DNA of 30,023 nt from Clostridia bacterium (GTDB lineage Bacteria; Aerophobota; Aerophobia; Aerophobales; AE-B3A): positions 1 to 30,023 of the forward strand of contig WJOQ01000174.1 in the NCBI GenBank assembly GCA_009618505.1. Direction: 5' to 3'. Positions 8,240 through 16,375 of the stretch are shown here, in pieces. How positions within the stretch are numbered: the stretch's first letter is position 1; each line of letters begins with the position of its first letter. The position numbers were made by a program, and so were the translations under genes. The notes below the pieces were generated by a model that was not told the origin of the DNA, searched no databases, and saw nothing but the letters and a program-made list of their open reading frames with translations.

Positions 8240-9406
8240 GTGAAGACATTTAACTATTTTCAACCAACAGATATCAGATTTGGATGTGGAAGGGTAAAAG
8301 AAGTTGGTGATGTTGTTGCTCAATTTGGAAAGCGTTGTCTTCTTGTGTCAAGGCCGGTATCTAATGTGCTTGAACCAGTAATGGAAAAAGTTAAGAAATC
8401 CCTTTCAGATGCCGGAGTAACTTTTATGCATTTTGACGGGGTAATACCTAATCCGACTACTGATATCGTAACTCTAGGAGCAGAATTGGCAAGATCACAT
8501 AATGCGGACGTAGTTCTTGGAGTTGGTGGTGGATCCAGTATGGACACAGCAAAAGCTATAGCAGTTGAAGCATCTCATAGGGGAACTTCCTGGGACTACC
8601 TGTTTTTTCGAGAAACACAACCAACTGAGAAGACATTGCCCATCATTACTGTAACAACTACTTCTGGTACAGGTTCTCAGGTTACGCAGGTAGCAGTAAT
8701 CACCAATCCAAAGGAAAAAAGAAAATCTGCAATCTATAATTCAGTTATATATCCCAGAGTTGGTATCATTGATCCTGAACTAATGCTAACAGTTCCTGAA
8801 CATATTACAGCATCAACCGGTTTCGATGTATTTGCCCACTCTTTTGAAACTTATATCCATAAGAATGCTTCACCTTATACTGGGATATTGGCACTTGAAG
8901 CTATTCGGCTGGTAGCTGAATATTTATCCACTACAGTAAAGGATGGGTCAAATATCGAAGCAAGGTCAGCTTTGTCCTGGGCAGATACACTTGCCGGTCT
9001 GTCTATTGCTAATGCCGGCGTTACTCTACCTCATGGTATAGCAATGGCCATTGGAGGAAGTTGTCCACATATCATGCATGGTGAAGCTCTGGCAGCTGTT
9101 TACCCTGAATTTATGCGTTTTACCTACTGTAGTGCCATTCAGAAATTTGCCACACTGGCTCGTATTTTCGACAGTGACTTTACAGATACAACTGATGAAG
9201 CGGCTGCCAAAGAATCTTGTTCCATGATTGATGATTTTCTAAAAAAAATTGGAATGTATTTGAGTCTGAAAGGTTTAAAGGTTCCCGAAAATGAATTAGA
9301 AGAAATAGCTGATCATTCGATGGAGCTTCCAGATTATACCAACAACCCCCGCCTAGCAACTCGTGATGAGGTATTAAAAATACTTAGAAAGGCTTTTCGG
9401 CATTAA
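8240..9406 (+). CDS. Iron-containing (group III) alcohol dehydrogenase
   Basis: NAD(P)-dependent interconversion of an alcohol and an aldehyde, cytoplasmic. The dinucleotide motif GGGSSMD is at 96-102. Metal ligands are D196 and H200 (FDVFAHSFE), H265 (LPHG) and H280 (MHGEA); D196 and H200 have the same numbers as in E. coli lactaldehyde reductase FucO. I chose GTG 8240 because AGGAGG (8227-8232) stands 7 bases before it and the family N-terminus (TFNYFQPTDIRFG) begins there; an in-frame extension back to 8201 lacks support. It gives 388 residues, normal for the family. Next to a fucosidase, a role in lactaldehyde reduction is attractive but unproven. Its last 23 bases overlap the convergent DUF2088 gene. 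Confidence 0.92.
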   Translation: MKTFNYFQPTDIRFGCGRVKEVGDVVAQFGKRCLLVSRPVSNVLEPVMEKVKKSLSDAGVTFMHFDGVIPNPTTDIVTLGAELARSHNADVVLGVGGGSSMDTAKAIAVEASHRGTSWDYLFFRETQPTEKTLPIITVTTTSGTGSQVTQVAVITNPKEKRKSAIYNSVIYPRVGIIDPELMLTVPEHITASTGFDVFAHSFETYIHKNASPYTGILALEAIRLVAEYLSTTVKDGSNIEARSALSWADTLAGLSIANAGVTLPHGIAMAIGGSCPHIMHGEALAAVYPEFMRFTYCSAIQKFATLARIFDSDFTDTTDEAAAKESCSMIDDFLKKIGMYLSLKGLKVPENELEEIADHSMELPDYTNNPRLATRDEVLKILRKAFRH

Positions 9407-10655
9407 GATTCCCTTCCTTGTCAAACTCCATCTCTTCTAACTTGCCGATGATTTCAATATTATTTCTGCCCGTGAGTTCCTCTGTGAGCGCCTCCGAGAT
9501 ATAGACTTCATCAAGCTTTAACGTATTTTTAATTCTGACTACGCGTGCCTTTTCTGGCTCGACTCCCCAGCAGGTGTCGAGCGCTATTTCGATTGTCTCA
9601 CGGTCATTATCTAAGGTAAGGGGGATTTTTCCTCTCATAATGAATCTCGCCGTCAATATGTTAACTAATGATTCTTCATAATTCATTTTCTTGAATAACT
9701 TTCTAGTGATGAAATCAGCCAGGCCCAGCCCAGCAGCGTTGCCGTGGGTTTCCTGGCTAAGGTCCAGGATGACGATTCTTTTTATCTGGGGAGAGGACGG
9801 TTCTTTTTCTCCCAGTATCATCATCCGACCAATAATGTTGGTATCCATGCCTGAACCACTTATGTTTTTTCCCATTTCTTCTACGATGAGAACATCTATT
9901 TTCTGACTGGGCAGGCTGGGCATTAACTCCTTAGCCTTCAATAAGAGCTTCTTTTCCTTTTCTTGAAACTCATCCCGTCCAATCGCTTTTATGAGGGCTG
10001 TTTCGTGATAAGCGTTTTCTACTATGGCAACTCCAAAGACGATAGGCATCTTTTCAGTAATCAAGCGAGCAGCTGCCGGAACTAAGTGATGAAGACCAGC
10101 AGCTCCTTTCCTATGGATACTGAGAGCTCCTTTATGTTTACCCAAACCAATCACCATAATTTTTGCTATGCCACTTTCAATTTCGTCATGAAAATCAGTG
10201 TGCGGTTTAACTCGGTTAATGGGAATGATGGCATCTGCCTGAGAGGCGTTCTTATCAAAATAGACGGGAAGACTATTATCCAAAATACCAATCTTGATTA
10301 CCTCCATGGAGGAGACAATGGGAGCACCTACAGAGCGTTCGTTTATTCCATAGGATTCGAGGACTTTTTTTTGTCCTTCTGCTGTAGCTCCTCCGTGACT
10401 TCCCATAGCCGGGACAATGAAAGGTTTTGCCTCACATCTTTTCACCTCCCGGACTACCGCAGCCGCTACCTCCTTGATATTGGAAATCCCCCGACTTCCG
10501 ACAGCTATAGCCACACGGGCTCCTGAAGGGAGTTTGTGAAGAAACTGGGCTACTTCTTTTTTTACTTCAGATGCGATATCAACACAAACAGGGCGGGGAA
10601 ATTTTTGGCGAATCTTTATCATTTTGGGCATCTTAATTTCTTCTCTTACAGACAT
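9384..10655 (-). CDS. LarA-like protein (DUF2088; nickel-pincer isomerase superfamily)
   Basis: The 423-residue protein resembles lactate racemase LarA and its relatives, which use a nickel pincer nucleotide to move hydride on 2-hydroxy acids or sugars. Visible equivalents of cofactor ligands are H87 in GSHGGATAEG, K150/H152 in RVKPHTDFHDE and the GLGKHKGA segment (about 170-177). The true substrate of this branch is unknown. I chose ATG at 10655 because AAGGA stands 7 bases upstream; a TTG two codons earlier is possible. It follows the oxidoreductase gene by 14 bases, so they form an operon. No larB, larC or larE cofactor genes are in the window. Its 3' end overlaps the alcohol dehydrogenase gene on the other strand. 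Confidence 0.8.
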   Translation of the reverse strand: MSVREEIKMPKMIKIRQKFPRPVCVDIASEVKKEVAQFLHKLPSGARVAIAVGSRGISNIKEVAAAVVREVKRCEAKPFIVPAMGSHGGATAEGQKKVLESYGINERSVGAPIVSSMEVIKIGILDNSLPVYFDKNASQADAIIPINRVKPHTDFHDEIESGIAKIMVIGLGKHKGALSIHRKGAAGLHHLVPAAARLITEKMPIVFGVAIVENAYHETALIKAIGRDEFQEKEKKLLLKAKELMPSLPSQKIDVLIVEEMGKNISGSGMDTNIIGRMMILGEKEPSSPQIKRIVILDLSQETHGNAAGLGLADFITRKLFKKMNYEESLVNILTARFIMRGKIPLTLDNDRETIEIALDTCWGVEPEKARVVRIKNTLKLDEVYISEALTEELTGRNNIEIIGKLEEMEFDKEGNLNAEKPF

Positions 10656-10669
10656 TTCCAATTCCTTTT

Positions 10670-11647
10670 TTATTGGTTATCGGTTAGTTTAATTACTTTT
10701 CCTTTTTCCAGGGAGGTAGTAGCGGCTAGGGTTAGTTTTAAGGTTTTTAAGGCGTCTGAGTAGGGTGATTTTATGATTTCAGGATTATTCTCTTTTATTG
10801 CTTTGATGAAAAGGTCGTTCTCTGACTGATAAGGGTCAATGGTCATCTTCACCTCTTCTTTTTTCCCATTGGTAATCTTCAAAAGATGGGAAGAAAGAAG
10901 AAGGTCGATTTTAAAGCCTTTTCCGATTAAGTTAATTCCCCAATCACGCCCATGGGAGAGAATACAGGCAGAGGAAATACTTCCTATGGCTCCATTTTCA
11001 AAGTGAAGATTCACGCAGGAGGTATCATCCAGGTCATAATTTTCTACATCTTCCATTAAGCCCTGGGACCTTTGCCCATAGACTTCATTTATTTCTCCCA
11101 CTAAATATCTTGCCAGGTCAAATATGTGAGTAGTTTGTTCGACTATCTGGCCTCCTGATTCATTTTTGTTTCTCCACCAATAAACAGGACGCAGCGGGCA
11201 GAAGTAATAGCCTAAAATAAGGGCAGTTTTTCTTTTCTCAAGTTCTGTCTTGACTTTGTTTACTATGTCTGAATATCTATATACATATCCTACGCTGGAG
11301 ATAATACTATTTTTCTCAATGGCTTCATTGATTTGGTATGCCTTTTTCAGGTTTAAGGCAAGTGGTTTTTCTATAAATAGGTTTATTTTCTTTTCGGCTG
11401 CCATAATTTCTTGCTCACCATGGGCAAAGGGAGGTAGGCAAATATATACAGCTTCCAATTCTTCTTTTTCTAACATCTCCCGGTAGTCAGTATAGCAGTT
11501 AGTTGCGAAGGTTCTGGCTACTCTTTCAGCTTCCTTTTTATGTACATCACAGACGGAGACAAGCCTGGTATCTTCTATTTTTGCTAGTTTCTCCATATGG
11601 CGGACAGCGATTCTTCCTGTGCCGATAAATCCAACTCTGACCTTCAT
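10670..11647 (-). CDS. Gfo/Idh/MocA family oxidoreductase
   Basis: NAD(P)-dependent dehydrogenase of sugars, inositols or their derivatives, cytoplasmic. The N-terminal Rossmann fold shows G9-x-G11-x-x-A14, and the family lysine motif is E93-K94-P95 (FIEKPLALN). The C-terminal alpha/beta half carries the GGQIVEQTTHIFDLARYLVG helix with its conserved histidine. At 325 residues it is of normal length. Start ATG 11647 has GGGAG 7-11 bases upstream. It is the first gene of a two-gene operon with the LarA-like gene, served by a good sigma70-like promoter. The substrate is not predictable; the setting suggests a sugar or sugar acid. Confidence 0.9.
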   Translation of the reverse strand: MKVRVGFIGTGRIAVRHMEKLAKIEDTRLVSVCDVHKKEAERVARTFATNCYTDYREMLEKEELEAVYICLPPFAHGEQEIMAAEKKINLFIEKPLALNLKKAYQINEAIEKNSIISSVGYVYRYSDIVNKVKTELEKRKTALILGYYFCPLRPVYWWRNKNESGGQIVEQTTHIFDLARYLVGEINEVYGQRSQGLMEDVENYDLDDTSCVNLHFENGAIGSISSACILSHGRDWGINLIGKGFKIDLLLSSHLLKITNGKKEEVKMTIDPYQSENDLFIKAIKENNPEIIKSPYSDALKTLKLTLAATTSLEKGKVIKLTDNQ

Positions 11648-11718
11648 ATAAGCTCCCTTATTATTTAACGGTATAGGGATAGCAAAATATTTCTAAGGTT
11701 TTTATTAATTCATAAATA

Positions 11719-11747
11719 AGTATAGCATAATTATTTTAATTTATCAA
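11719..11747 (-). promoter_or_regulatory. Sigma70-like promoter for the oxidoreductase/LarA-like operon
   Basis: Read on the minus strand, TTGATA (11742-11747) and TATACT (11719-11724) are separated by 17 bases, close to the sigma70 consensus. It lies about 70 bases before the ATG at 11647. It is back to back with the aroE promoter candidate. Confidence 0.55.
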
Positions 11748-11771
11748 ATTTGAGTTTAGATGAGGCGCAGA

Positions 11772-11799
11772 TTGACAGTAAGAATGGATATGATAGAAT
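11772..11799 (+). promoter_or_regulatory. Sigma70-like promoter for the aro operon
   Basis: A perfect TTGACA (11772-11777) is followed after 16 bases by TAGAAT (11794-11799). Transcripts would start near 11806, leaving a leader of about 90 bases before the aroE ATG at 11897. The leader holds an inverted partial copy of a sequence that recurs after aroE. It is the only strong promoter candidate I see before the 17-kb run of co-directional genes. Confidence 0.55.
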
Positions 11800-11863
11800 A
11801 TTGATGATTTCTATAAAGAAAGTAGTTTGGTATAGGGATTTCCTTTTTAGACATAGAGCTGTG

Positions 11864-11880
11864 AAAATTTGCGTCCTAAT
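11864..11880. repeat. 17-bp sequence repeated in inverted orientation after aroE (12807-12823)
   Basis: The 17 bases ending in GCGTCCTAAT match the reverse complement of 12807-12823 at 16 of 17 positions. The two copies flank aroE in opposite orientation, about 0.93 kb apart. The second copy lies inside the intergenic element between aroE and aroC, so this one is likely a partial copy of the same repeat material. Confidence 0.7.
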
Positions 11881-11896
11881 TGAGTCGAATCGAGCA

Positions 11897-12781
11897 ATGA
11901 AATCATCTGAGCAATTGAGTAAAATTGATGGCAAGACAAAGATAGCAGGAGTATTTGGCTATCCTGTGGAGCATTCTCTTTCTCCTCTATTTCATAATGC
12001 CGCCTTTGCTAGACTGGGGCTTAATTTTGTCTATCTTCCCTTTCCTGTAAAGCCAGAGGAGTTGAAGATAGCCGTCCAGTCCATAAAGTCTTTAAATATA
12101 GTAGGGATGAATGTGACTATTCCTCATAAAGAGAAGGTTTTGCCCTATCTTGATCAGATATCTCCTGAGGCAAAAGTAATAGGGGCGGTGAACACTATTC
12201 ATAATAAGGAAGGCAAATTAATTGGCTATAATACAGACGGGGATGGATTTATTGTGTCATTAAAGAAGCAGGGAGGATTTGACCCCAAAGATAAGAATGT
12301 ATTTTTACTGGGTGCAGGTGGAGCTGCTTATGCTATCTCTTTTGCTCTTATTAAAAGCGGTATAAAGAAACTAATTCTTGCCAATCGTACATATTCTAAG
12401 GGAAGGGCTCTTTTAGAGCATTTAAAGAAAATTTTTCAGGATAAGTGCCAGCTCTCTCTGGTTGAGTTTATTGAGAAAAATTCCTCTTTTGTAATGAGTG
12501 AGATTGACCTATTGATTAATGCTACTTCCGTAGGTATGCATTCAGGTGACCCTCTCTTGATTGCTCCCGAAATTTTGCCGCCGAATATATTCATTTATGA
12601 TGTTGTCTATAACCGAAAAACACCTCTTTTGAAGTTAGCAGAGGAAAAAAAACTGGCTTTTTTGGGAGGACTGGATATGCTCGTCTATCAGGGTGCCCTT
12701 TCCTTTGAAATCTGGACTCAACAAAAAGCACCGGTAGAGGTGATGAAAAAGGCATTGGGAAAAAACGTGAATCGTATCTAG
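11897..12781 (+). CDS. aroE: Shikimate dehydrogenase
   Basis: NADPH-dependent reduction of 3-dehydroshikimate to shikimate. Substrate residues are S27 and S29 (VEHSLSP), catalytic K78 (TIPHKEK) and D114 (GYNTDGDGF). The NADP loop GAGGAA is at 139-144, NATSVGMH follows, and the C-terminal YQGALSFEIW supplies the usual Gln. I chose ATG 11897 (294 residues, usual family size); the frame is open back to 11750 but the extra 49 residues lack family character and overlie the promoter. No strong Shine-Dalgarno is visible. The last four codons and the TAG belong to the repeat element that follows, so the C-terminus looks altered by it. Confidence 0.95.
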   Translation: MKSSEQLSKIDGKTKIAGVFGYPVEHSLSPLFHNAAFARLGLNFVYLPFPVKPEELKIAVQSIKSLNIVGMNVTIPHKEKVLPYLDQISPEAKVIGAVNTIHNKEGKLIGYNTDGDGFIVSLKKQGGFDPKDKNVFLLGAGGAAYAISFALIKSGIKKLILANRTYSKGRALLEHLKKIFQDKCQLSLVEFIEKNSSFVMSEIDLLINATSVGMHSGDPLLIAPEILPPNIFIYDVVYNRKTPLLKLAEEKKLAFLGGLDMLVYQGALSFEIWTQQKAPVEVMKKALGKNVNRI

Positions 12782-12944
12782 TATCTAGTATCTCGTGAGA
12801 AAGTTGATTAGGACGCAGATTTTTGCAAGATAGACTAGGGTAAATAGAGAATATTGAATTGAATCCCCATAATCTGCGTTCACCTGCGTCCGCCGGGGAG
12901 ATTCTCCCGGTTGGCGAGATACGAGATACGAACAACGAGATACG
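12767..12944 (+). repeat. Heptamer inverted-repeat element A (aroE-aroC junction)
   Basis: The left arm (12773-12793) is three 7-base units, CGTATCT AGTATCT AGTATCT. The right arm (12915-12944) is CGAGATA CGAGATA CGAACAA CGAGATA CG, largely complementary to the left. The first 29 bases and last 27 bases are identical to element B, but the interior is different. Inside is a second inverted pair of GCAGAT/CTGCG-type words (12811-12820 against 12871-12890) and a GC-rich hairpin at 12891-12916 (CCGGGGAGA/TCTCCCGG). The left arm covers the aroE stop codon and the right arm ends 9 bases before the aroC ribosome site. Confidence 0.9.
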
Positions 12945-12965
12945 TATTTTATGGAGGAAAAGTCA

Positions 12966-14135
12966 ATGATGCGTTATTTAACCGCCGGGGAATCCCATGG
13001 TAAAGGTTTGGTAGCTATTCTAGAAGGGCTCCCTGCTGGCTTGAAACTGTCCAGTCAGGATATTGACCGGGAATTGAGGCGCAGGCAAGCAGGCTATGGC
13101 CGGGGGAAGAGAATGAAAATCGAGAAAGATAAAGTAGAAATTATCTCAGGGGTTCGTATGGGAAGAACACTAGGCAGCCCCATTGCTTTATTGATAAAGA
13201 ACCTGGACTGGGAAAACTGGCGCCAGGTTATGATGGTAGAAGATAGAAAAGTAATTTCTCAGAATATTCCTCCCCTCACCCATCCTAGACCCGGTCACGC
13301 CGACCTGGCCGGAGCTATCAAATATAACTTTGATGATTTGAGAAATGTTCTGGAACGAGCCAGTGCTCGGGAAACAGCAGTTCGCGTGGCTATAGGAGCT
13401 ATTTGCAGGAGATTCCTTTCCGAGTTTGAGATTCGAATTTACAGTCGGGTGATTCAGATTGGCAGCATAAAAGATGTGAACCAATGGCAGCCAATAAAAG
13501 CAAGTTATCAAATAATTGAAGATTCTCCCTTACGTTGTCTGAATAAGAGAGCCGAGGCAAAGATGATAGCTCTAATTGATTCAGCTAAAGAAAAAGGGGA
13601 TACTTTGGGAGGAGTATTTGAGGTGGTAATTCTTAACTTACCGGTGGGATTAGGAAACTATGTTCAGTGGGACCTTAAGCTCGATGCCCGGCTAGCCTAT
13701 GCTCTAATGAGCATCCAGGCAATTGTGGGGGTGGAAGTTGGCTCAGGTTTTATGGCGGCAGAGAAATTTGGTTCCCAGGTTCAGGATGAAATATTCTACG
13801 AGAAAAGTGAGCATAGGTTCTTTCGCCGCAGTAATAATGCCGGTGGCATAGAAGGAGGAATGAGTAATGGTGAACCCATCATCCTCCGAGCAGCGATGAA
13901 GCCTATATCCACATTAGCTCAGCCTTTGTCTTCAATAGACATCGTTAGCAAAAAGCCTGTAAAAGCAATGAAAGAGCGAGCTGATGTTTGTGCTCTTCCG
14001 GCTGCTTCTGTTATCGGGGAGGCAGTAGCTGCCTTTGAGATAGCCAGAGCTATGCGAGAGAAGTTTGGCGGAGATAGCCTTAGCGAGACAAAAAAAAACT
14101 ATTCTGGCTATCTCGATTATCTAAGAAAAAGATGA
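12966..14135 (+). CDS. aroC: Chorismate synthase
   Basis: FMN-dependent conversion of EPSP to chorismate, last step of the common aromatic pathway. Signatures are [12 protein letters not shown] (3-14), the [12 protein letters not shown] basic stretch, RPGHADL, the [16 protein letters not shown] helix, [13 protein letters not shown] and [16 protein letters not shown] chose ATG 12966 because GGAGG (12953-12957) is 8 bases upstream and the family begins [12 protein letters not shown]; an ATG at 12951 would place the Shine-Dalgarno inside the gene. It has 389 residues, normal for the longer chorismate synthases. The stop overlaps the aroK start as ATGA, so the two are coupled. Confidence 0.96.
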   Translation: MMRYLTAGESHGKGLVAILEGLPAGLKLSSQDIDRELRRRQAGYGRGKRMKIEKDKVEIISGVRMGRTLGSPIALLIKNLDWENWRQVMMVEDRKVISQNIPPLTHPRPGHADLAGAIKYNFDDLRNVLERASARETAVRVAIGAICRRFLSEFEIRIYSRVIQIGSIKDVNQWQPIKASYQIIEDSPLRCLNKRAEAKMIALIDSAKEKGDTLGGVFEVVILNLPVGLGNYVQWDLKLDARLAYALMSIQAIVGVEVGSGFMAAEKFGSQVQDEIFYEKSEHRFFRRSNNAGGIEGGMSNGEPIILRAAMKPISTLAQPLSSIDIVSKKPVKAMKERADVCALPAASVIGEAVAAFEIARAMREKFGGDSLSETKKNYSGYLDYLRKR

Positions 14136-14677
14136 ATATTGTCTTAACTGGTTTCATGGGAACGGGTAAGAGTAAAATAGGAAAAAGATTAGCCGAGAGA
14201 TTGGGAATGAGTTACCTGGATACCGATGAGCTTATTGAGGAAAGGGAAAAGGACAGTGTTCCAGCTATATTCAAGAAAAGAGGGGAAGAATACTTCCGCC
14301 GCCTGGAAACTAAAGTAGTTAAAGAAGTTGCCCTTCTTGATAATTTTGTAATCTCTACCGGTGGAGGAGTTGTTTTAAGAGAAGGGAATATAAGGTTGCT
14401 CAAGAAGAATGCTCTTATTGTTTGTCTTTTCGCCAGCCCTGAGGTAATTCTTAAGCGTACAAAAGGAGATGATAACCGTCCTCTTTTAGGGGTGAATAAC
14501 CAGAAAAAGAGGATTGAGGAGCTCCTTGCGCTCCGTAAGCCTTATTATGAAAAGGCAGATTTTAGGGTTGATACTTCCGCTTTAGATAGTGAAGGAGTGG
14601 TAGAGGAGATAATAGAGTTTTTAGAAAAAGAAGAAATCTCTAGAAGAACTAAACTGGCGCAAAATGATAACCGTTAA
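14132..14677 (+). CDS. aroK: Shikimate kinase
   Basis: ATP-dependent 3-phosphorylation of shikimate. The P-loop GFMGTGKS is at 7-14, shikimate-binding D30/D32 in YLDTDE, the RRLETK arginine region at about 53-58, the STGGGVV shikimate loop near 75, and the lid arginine in NRPLL. Its 181 residues are slightly above the usual 165-175 because of a charged C-terminal tail that overlaps aroB. The start shares ATGA with the aroC stop, and the last 14 bases overlap aroB in another frame. The tight packing indicates coupled translation of aroC, aroK and aroB. Confidence 0.95.
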   Translation: MNIVLTGFMGTGKSKIGKRLAERLGMSYLDTDELIEEREKDSVPAIFKKRGEEYFRRLETKVVKEVALLDNFVISTGGGVVLREGNIRLLKKNALIVCLFASPEVILKRTKGDDNRPLLGVNNQKKRIEELLALRKPYYEKADFRVDTSALDSEGVVEEIIEFLEKEEISRRTKLAQNDNR

Positions 14678-15752
14678 GATTAATTTAGGGAAAGAACGTA
14701 GCTATCCCGTCTATATAGGGGCAGATTTAGCCAATCTGGGGAAAACAGCAAGAAGCTTTCCCCTGGGAGCTCATATTTTGCTTATCAGTGATGAGCGTGT
14801 TTATAGTCTCTATGGTGAGGCGGTAAAATCTTGTTTGGAAGAGAATGACTTTGATGTGAGTATAGCTTGCGTGCCGCCAGGAGAGACCTCCAAGTCCCTT
14901 TTTCAAGTAGAGAAGTTGTATGCTCGCTGTGCTGAGCTTAAACTGGACCGCTCAGATGCTATCCTTGCACTGGGTGGTGGAGTAATCGGGGATTTAGCTG
15001 GATTTGTTGCTTCCACTTATCTAAGAGGGATTAATTTTTTTCTTGTACCTACTACTCTATTGGCCCAGGTTGATGCCAGCGTAGGAGGCAAAGTGGGCGT
15101 GGATCTACCCGCCGGAAAAAATCTAATAGGCTCTTTCTATCAGCCAAAATTTGTCTATATGGACCTTGAGACTTTAGAGACATTAGAGCCCAGACAAATT
15201 AGAGAAGGGTTAGCTGAGATAGTAAAGCATGGCCTGATAAAAGATAAAGAGCTCTTCTATTACCTGGAAAAAAATATAGAAAGAGTAGGTAATCTGGATA
15301 GGAAAGTAGCTCAATTCATTATAGAGAGGTCAGTGAGAATAAAAGCGGTAGTAGTTGAGGAAGATGAGCGGGAAGAAAAAGGAAAAAGGCAGGTCTTGAA
15401 TTTCGGCCACACCATAGGGCATGCCATCGAGGGAGCAATGGAGTATAAAGAGTATACTCATGGAGAGGCAGTCTCTCTGGGAATGGTAGCGGCAGCAAAA
15501 ATATCAGAAAAGTTGGGTTTTATCAGTGAGGATTTAGTAAAAAGAATAATAGAGCTTCTTAAAGTGATAGGTCTACCGGTAAAGGTAGAAGAAGTAGATG
15601 AGGATAAACTCTGGGATGTTCTCTATCGGGATAAGAAAATAAGGGCGGGTCGTTTAAGTTTTGTTCTACCCAGAGATATAGGCGATGTTTTTCTTACCTC
15701 AGAGGTTCCTATAAAGGTGATAAAAGAGGTTCTCAGGGAGATAGAGAAATGA
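14664..15752 (+). CDS. aroB: 3-dehydroquinate synthase
   Basis: NAD- and zinc-dependent ring closure of DAHP to 3-dehydroquinate. The NAD-binding GGGVIGDLAGF and LLAQVDASVGGK stretches are present. Zinc ligands are the Glu in REGLAEIVKHG and the histidines in NFGHTIGHA and YTHGEAVSLGM. At 362 residues it is of normal length. ATG 14664 lies inside the end of aroK (14-base overlap), and the stop shares ATGA with aroQ, so it depends on translation of its neighbours. No fusion or missing residue is seen. Confidence 0.96.
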   Translation: MITVKINLGKERSYPVYIGADLANLGKTARSFPLGAHILLISDERVYSLYGEAVKSCLEENDFDVSIACVPPGETSKSLFQVEKLYARCAELKLDRSDAILALGGGVIGDLAGFVASTYLRGINFFLVPTTLLAQVDASVGGKVGVDLPAGKNLIGSFYQPKFVYMDLETLETLEPRQIREGLAEIVKHGLIKDKELFYYLEKNIERVGNLDRKVAQFIIERSVRIKAVVVEEDEREEKGKRQVLNFGHTIGHAIEGAMEYKEYTHGEAVSLGMVAAAKISEKLGFISEDLVKRIIELLKVIGLPVKVEEVDEDKLWDVLYRDKKIRAGRLSFVLPRDIGDVFLTSEVPIKVIKEVLREIEK

Positions 15753-16186
15753 AACACATTTTAGTCATTCACGGGCCAAACCTGAATTTGTTGGGAAGAA
15801 GAGAAATAGACATTTATGGTAAGGTCACTTTAGCTGAGATTAATGAGGCAATTAAACAGAAGGCAAAAGAGCTGGATTGTCAGGTAAAGATAAAACAATC
15901 GAATAGTGAAGGGGAAGTAGTATCCTTTATTGGTGAGGCTAAAGATTGGACCGATGCTTTGATAATTAACCCTGCTGCTTATACTCATACTAGTGTGGCG
16001 ATAAGAGATGCTATTTTGGCAGTTGGTATTCCTGCTGTAGAGGTGCATCTCTCCAATATTTATCAGAGGGAGGGTTTTCGACAGAAATCTCTAGTGGCAG
16101 GCGTCTGTAGGGGCCAGATTGCTGGATTCGGTCTCCAGAGCTATATTCTGGCTTTAGAGGCAGCAATTGATATCCTGGAAGCGTAG
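15749..16186 (+). CDS. aroQ: 3-dehydroquinate dehydratase, type II
   Basis: Dehydrates 3-dehydroquinate to 3-dehydroshikimate through the type II (enolate) mechanism; the family is dodecameric. Motifs are GPNLNLLGRRE (9-19) with catalytic R18, Y23 in DIYG, QSNSEGE, INPAAYTHTSVAIRDA and the catalytic His in VEVHLSN. At 145 residues it is the standard size. It starts in the ATGA overlap with aroB. Type I aroD is not present in the window, so this enzyme serves the pathway here. Confidence 0.96.
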   Translation: MKHILVIHGPNLNLLGRREIDIYGKVTLAEINEAIKQKAKELDCQVKIKQSNSEGEVVSFIGEAKDWTDALIINPAAYTHTSVAIRDAILAVGIPAVEVHLSNIYQREGFRQKSLVAGVCRGQIAGFGLQSYILALEAAIDILEA

Positions 16187-16242
16187 AGATTTATGGGTAC
16201 ACTAGAGGGTATTTCTTAAAGGAGCCTTATAACCACAAGGAA

Positions 16243-16337
16243 GTGAATCGTATCTAGTATCTAGTATCTCGAAAAGAAAGAAAAATCTGAGTTCCGTATG
16301 TAATATACTAGATACGAGATACGAACAACGAGATACG
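16243..16337 (+). repeat. Heptamer inverted-repeat element B (aroQ-pheA junction)
   Basis: The first 29 bases (16243-16271) equal the first 29 of element A, and the last 27 (16311-16337) equal its last 27; the interior is only 39 bases and unrelated. The right arm, starting at 16308, contains ACTAGATACG, which pairs with CGTATCTAGT of the left arm. The element starts with GTGAATCG just as in A, where those bases are coding, so this is a real element boundary. It lies wholly in the 189-base gap before pheA and ends about 25 bases before the pheA ribosome site. Confidence 0.9.
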
Positions 16338-16375
16338 AAAATCGTCTTGAGATATCCTTGAAAGAGAGGTAAAAG

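Noticed and set aside
11750..11896. N-terminal extension of aroE by 49 codons
   Set aside because: It covers the likely promoter and leader, lacks shikimate dehydrogenase similarity and would exceed the family length.
12891..12916. Rho-independent terminator between aroE and aroC
   Set aside because: The hairpin has no following T-run and sits inside a repeat within a co-directional gene run.
12773..12942. CRISPR array at the heptamer repeats
   Set aside because: Units are 7 bases and contiguous, with no spacers of even length and no cas genes.
16187..16375. Attenuator or leader peptide for pheA
   Set aside because: No Phe-rich short frame or terminator hairpin is present; the gap is taken up by element B.
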